DNA of 64,000 nt from Cerrena zonata (lineage: Eukaryota; Basidiomycota; Agaricomycetes; Polyporales; Cerrenaceae). The notes beneath the pieces were generated by a model. The model had not been told where the DNA came from. It ran no database searches and worked only from the letters and a program-made list of their open reading frames with translations. The stretch covers positions 310,001 to 374,000 of the forward strand of contig JASBNA010000045.1 of NCBI GenBank assembly GCA_038087015.1, read 5' to 3'. Made by a program: the position numbers and the translations under genes. Of this stretch, positions 62,275 to 64,000 are shown piece after piece; position 1 is the first letter of the stretch; every line of letters begins with the position of its first letter.

Positions 62275-64000
62275 ATGGCCCACCATTCGGATGTCTTGTA
62301 TGTGGTTCCACCTTATCTACTTAACACTAGCTATGGGCTCAATCTTAAACAGCAACTTATGTCCAAAGATGAAGAGCTTGCCAACTCGAATGTGATTTCC
62401 CATAATTCTGTTAAATACGTGAACCCACACGAAAGACATATAATTCCTGAGAACCAGATCACTGGGGATAAGAATATTGATAAGATTTTGAAGCAAAAGC
62501 TTATCTATAAGTTTAGTATTTTAGGAATCTTGGGTAAAGACCCTATGGATAGCAAACATATTTCGGATGCTAGGCTCTATGAGTTATGGCAAATATTTAG
62601 AGATAGAATTTTAGCAGATAAAGAAAGGAATGCAGGGAGCAGCTCGAAAGATGAGTCAAAATATTATTCGTCCAAGTTGTCCGAAAAAGTTGGTGAAGTC
62701 TTTTTAAACGAAGATTTGTTTCACATACCTGATAATTACGTAGATGAATTAGATAAATATTTGAAAGATTTGCTTGTATCCACCAAGAGAACAGAGTCGC
62801 GAAGCTACAATATTCCCAGAAGGCTAATCAAATTCGATGATGGATCGTTTTTCGACTACGGGTTGCCTGTTTCATGGGCACCATTGATGACAGTAGAAAG
62901 CTTTGCTCAATTACAAGGAAGTTACAATTTTGAAATCAGTAATTCGAAAGGTTCACCTAGTATAAAAATTGCACCTCCAGCATCTTCAGAATCTCCAGAT
63001 CTTGCCTACAAATGGTATAATTTCATAACGGACAAGCCGGTACGCCCTTTGGTTGGCGTGTTTTATTATGAATTAGCTATAAAACAAGAATCTCTGCTGA
63101 ATCACGACTCGTCGCCATTGATAAACATGAGTGATTCGTCTGAATCGTCAGAAAATTCCCTTCATTTTTCAATGGGTTTCATCAATCGAAAAGTTAATTT
63201 GGATCCTCCAGGACCTTCCTCTGGAACTGCAAAAGTAGGAGGGGTCCCAGTTGACCTTGAAGCTATCAAGAGTGATATCTATTATTATAGGGATAATGAT
63301 GCATACGTTGAACTCAGCGATGAGATTCAACATTATTTATCCTTAAAAGCTGGAATTATGAAGGGTAGCCATGTTATAAATTTTGAGGAACTGAGTTTCC
63401 AAAACTCTATCAGAGAAGGCGAATCGCGTCAAAGATCAGCAGCAATGAACTTAAATCGTAGACTCTCTCAATTGGGGAGACCCCAACCAGATGAGTTAAG
63501 CAATGGTAGCATCGATCTCGAGATCCCGTTCAACACTAACATTTCACAAACCAAGAACAGAAAATCATACAGATCAGATATAGTTGGCTGTGGAATAAAT
63601 TTCATTGACAAATCCGTATTCATAACTTTGAATGGTATTCTAGTTAGATCTATTCCTTATGACAGCATTAAGTCAAGATTATCTACAAAAGACAGTTTAT
63701 TCGAGCATGAAGAAGATAACTCCGTCTATCCTGTTATAGGGTTCGAGCTCATTGGAACAAAGAAGATGAAGACATCTGCCCCATCATCAAAATCTGAAGT
63801 GATTGCCAACTTTGGTAACAAGGACTTCAAATTCAATATTAATAGTTATGTCAAAGAATATAAAGCTCAAAAACAAAATCAATTATATTTAACAGAACTT
63901 GATAAGGTCCAGAAATTGAAGCCTCCAACTACCATGCCTTTCAAGGATGGGTTTCCTAGTACTATCCAAGAGTTACTATCATACATGAATGATGACCCCA
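62275..64000 (+). CDS. VID30: GID ubiquitin-ligase scaffold Vid30 (Gid1), 3' end cut
   Basis: Open for 575 codons to the window edge. N-terminal MAHHSDVLYVVPPYLLNTSY, then a region with FSILGILGKDPMDSKHISDA, a SPRY domain from about residue 250 to 490 (ITDKPVRPLVGVFYYELA, VGCGINFIDKSVFITLNG, YPVIGFELIGTKK) with an Asn/Ser-rich insert, and the beginning of what should be the LisH-CTLH part (FPSTIQELLSYMNDDP). That order matches yeast Vid30/Gid1, the scaffold of the GID E3 that degrades gluconeogenic enzymes. The rest lies outside the window. Confidence 0.85.
   Translation, partial: MAHHSDVLYVVPPYLLNTSYGLNLKQQLMSKDEELANSNVISHNSVKYVNPHERHIIPENQITGDKNIDKILKQKLIYKFSILGILGKDPMDSKHISDARLYELWQIFRDRILADKERNAGSSSKDESKYYSSKLSEKVGEVFLNEDLFHIPDNYVDELDKYLKDLLVSTKRTESRSYNIPRRLIKFDDGSFFDYGLPVSWAPLMTVESFAQLQGSYNFEISNSKGSPSIKIAPPASSESPDLAYKWYNFITDKPVRPLVGVFYYELAIKQESLLNHDSSPLINMSDSSESSENSLHFSMGFINRKVNLDPPGPSSGTAKVGGVPVDLEAIKSDIYYYRDNDAYVELSDEIQHYLSLKAGIMKGSHVINFEELSFQNSIREGESRQRSAAMNLNRRLSQLGRPQPDELSNGSIDLEIPFNTNISQTKNRKSYRSDIVGCGINFIDKSVFITLNGILVRSIPYDSIKSRLSTKDSLFEHEEDNSVYPVIGFELIGTKKMKTSAPSSKSEVIANFGNKDFKFNINSYVKEYKAQKQNQLYLTELDKVQKLKPPTTMPFKDGFPSTIQELLSYMNDDP

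Overview
The window is nuclear DNA of a budding yeast, most likely from the CTG-Ser1 clade (Debaryomycetaceae/Metschnikowiaceae, the Candida-like yeasts). It is AT-rich and gene-dense. The three introns I can place are short, with GTATG-type donors and, in two of them, a TACTAAC branch site. Highly expressed genes use TTA/TTG for leucine. The rare CTG codon sits where sugar transporters usually carry Ser (880-882). Nearly all products are standard fungal housekeeping proteins. I see no CRISPR array, insertion sequence, retrotransposon or tRNA gene.

Layout. 0-10 kb: 5'-cut sugar transporter, a GC-rich island that looks like a structured RNA, a Ser-rich unknown protein, ribosomal protein eL8, complex III hinge subunit QCR6, a two-RRM protein with an intron, and ribosomal protein uL2 with an intron after four coding bases. 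10-25 kb: a 1652-residue ABCC transporter, a MUP1-type amino-acid permease, a cryptic two-exon gene that I read as the meiotic recombination factor REC114, a secreted lipase, a 1.7-kb gene desert and the carrier MME1. 25-34 kb: QRI7, NSE4, MLH1 and YPP1. 34-48 kb: TMA22, a Sel1-like protein, a Zn2Cys6 regulator with a long leader region, a mitochondrial P-loop ATPase, HUL5 and PHO13. 48-64 kb: two small unknown genes, POP7, RLP24, PAM18, an AP180/YAP1801 endocytic adaptor, a CRH-type cell-wall transglycosidase, YCH1, PCT1, MMM1, BUD32 and the 5' part of VID30/GID1.

The main oddity is a set of single-base frame breaks in seven otherwise well-conserved genes: QRI7 (four), AP180 (four), YPP1 (two), and one each in NSE4, PHO13, the zinc-cluster gene and the 48.7-kb gene. 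They are clustered; the 5-kb ABC transporter, MLH1 and HUL5 have none. Eleven go in the +1 direction, and several lie exactly at the U of an in-frame stop codon. Assembly indels or recent gene decay are the default explanations, but reads or ribosome profiling should settle this.

Shared promoter signals: CACGTG (Cbf1-type) boxes lie before QCR6, the RRM gene, uL2 and PAM18, and a recurring ACCCGTAC octamer (Rap1-like core) lies before eL8, YCH1, BUD32 and elsewhere. Two genes belong to t6A tRNA modification (QRI7 mitochondrial, BUD32 in KEOPS), and several others to ribosome production (eL8, uL2, RLP24, POP7, TMA22).
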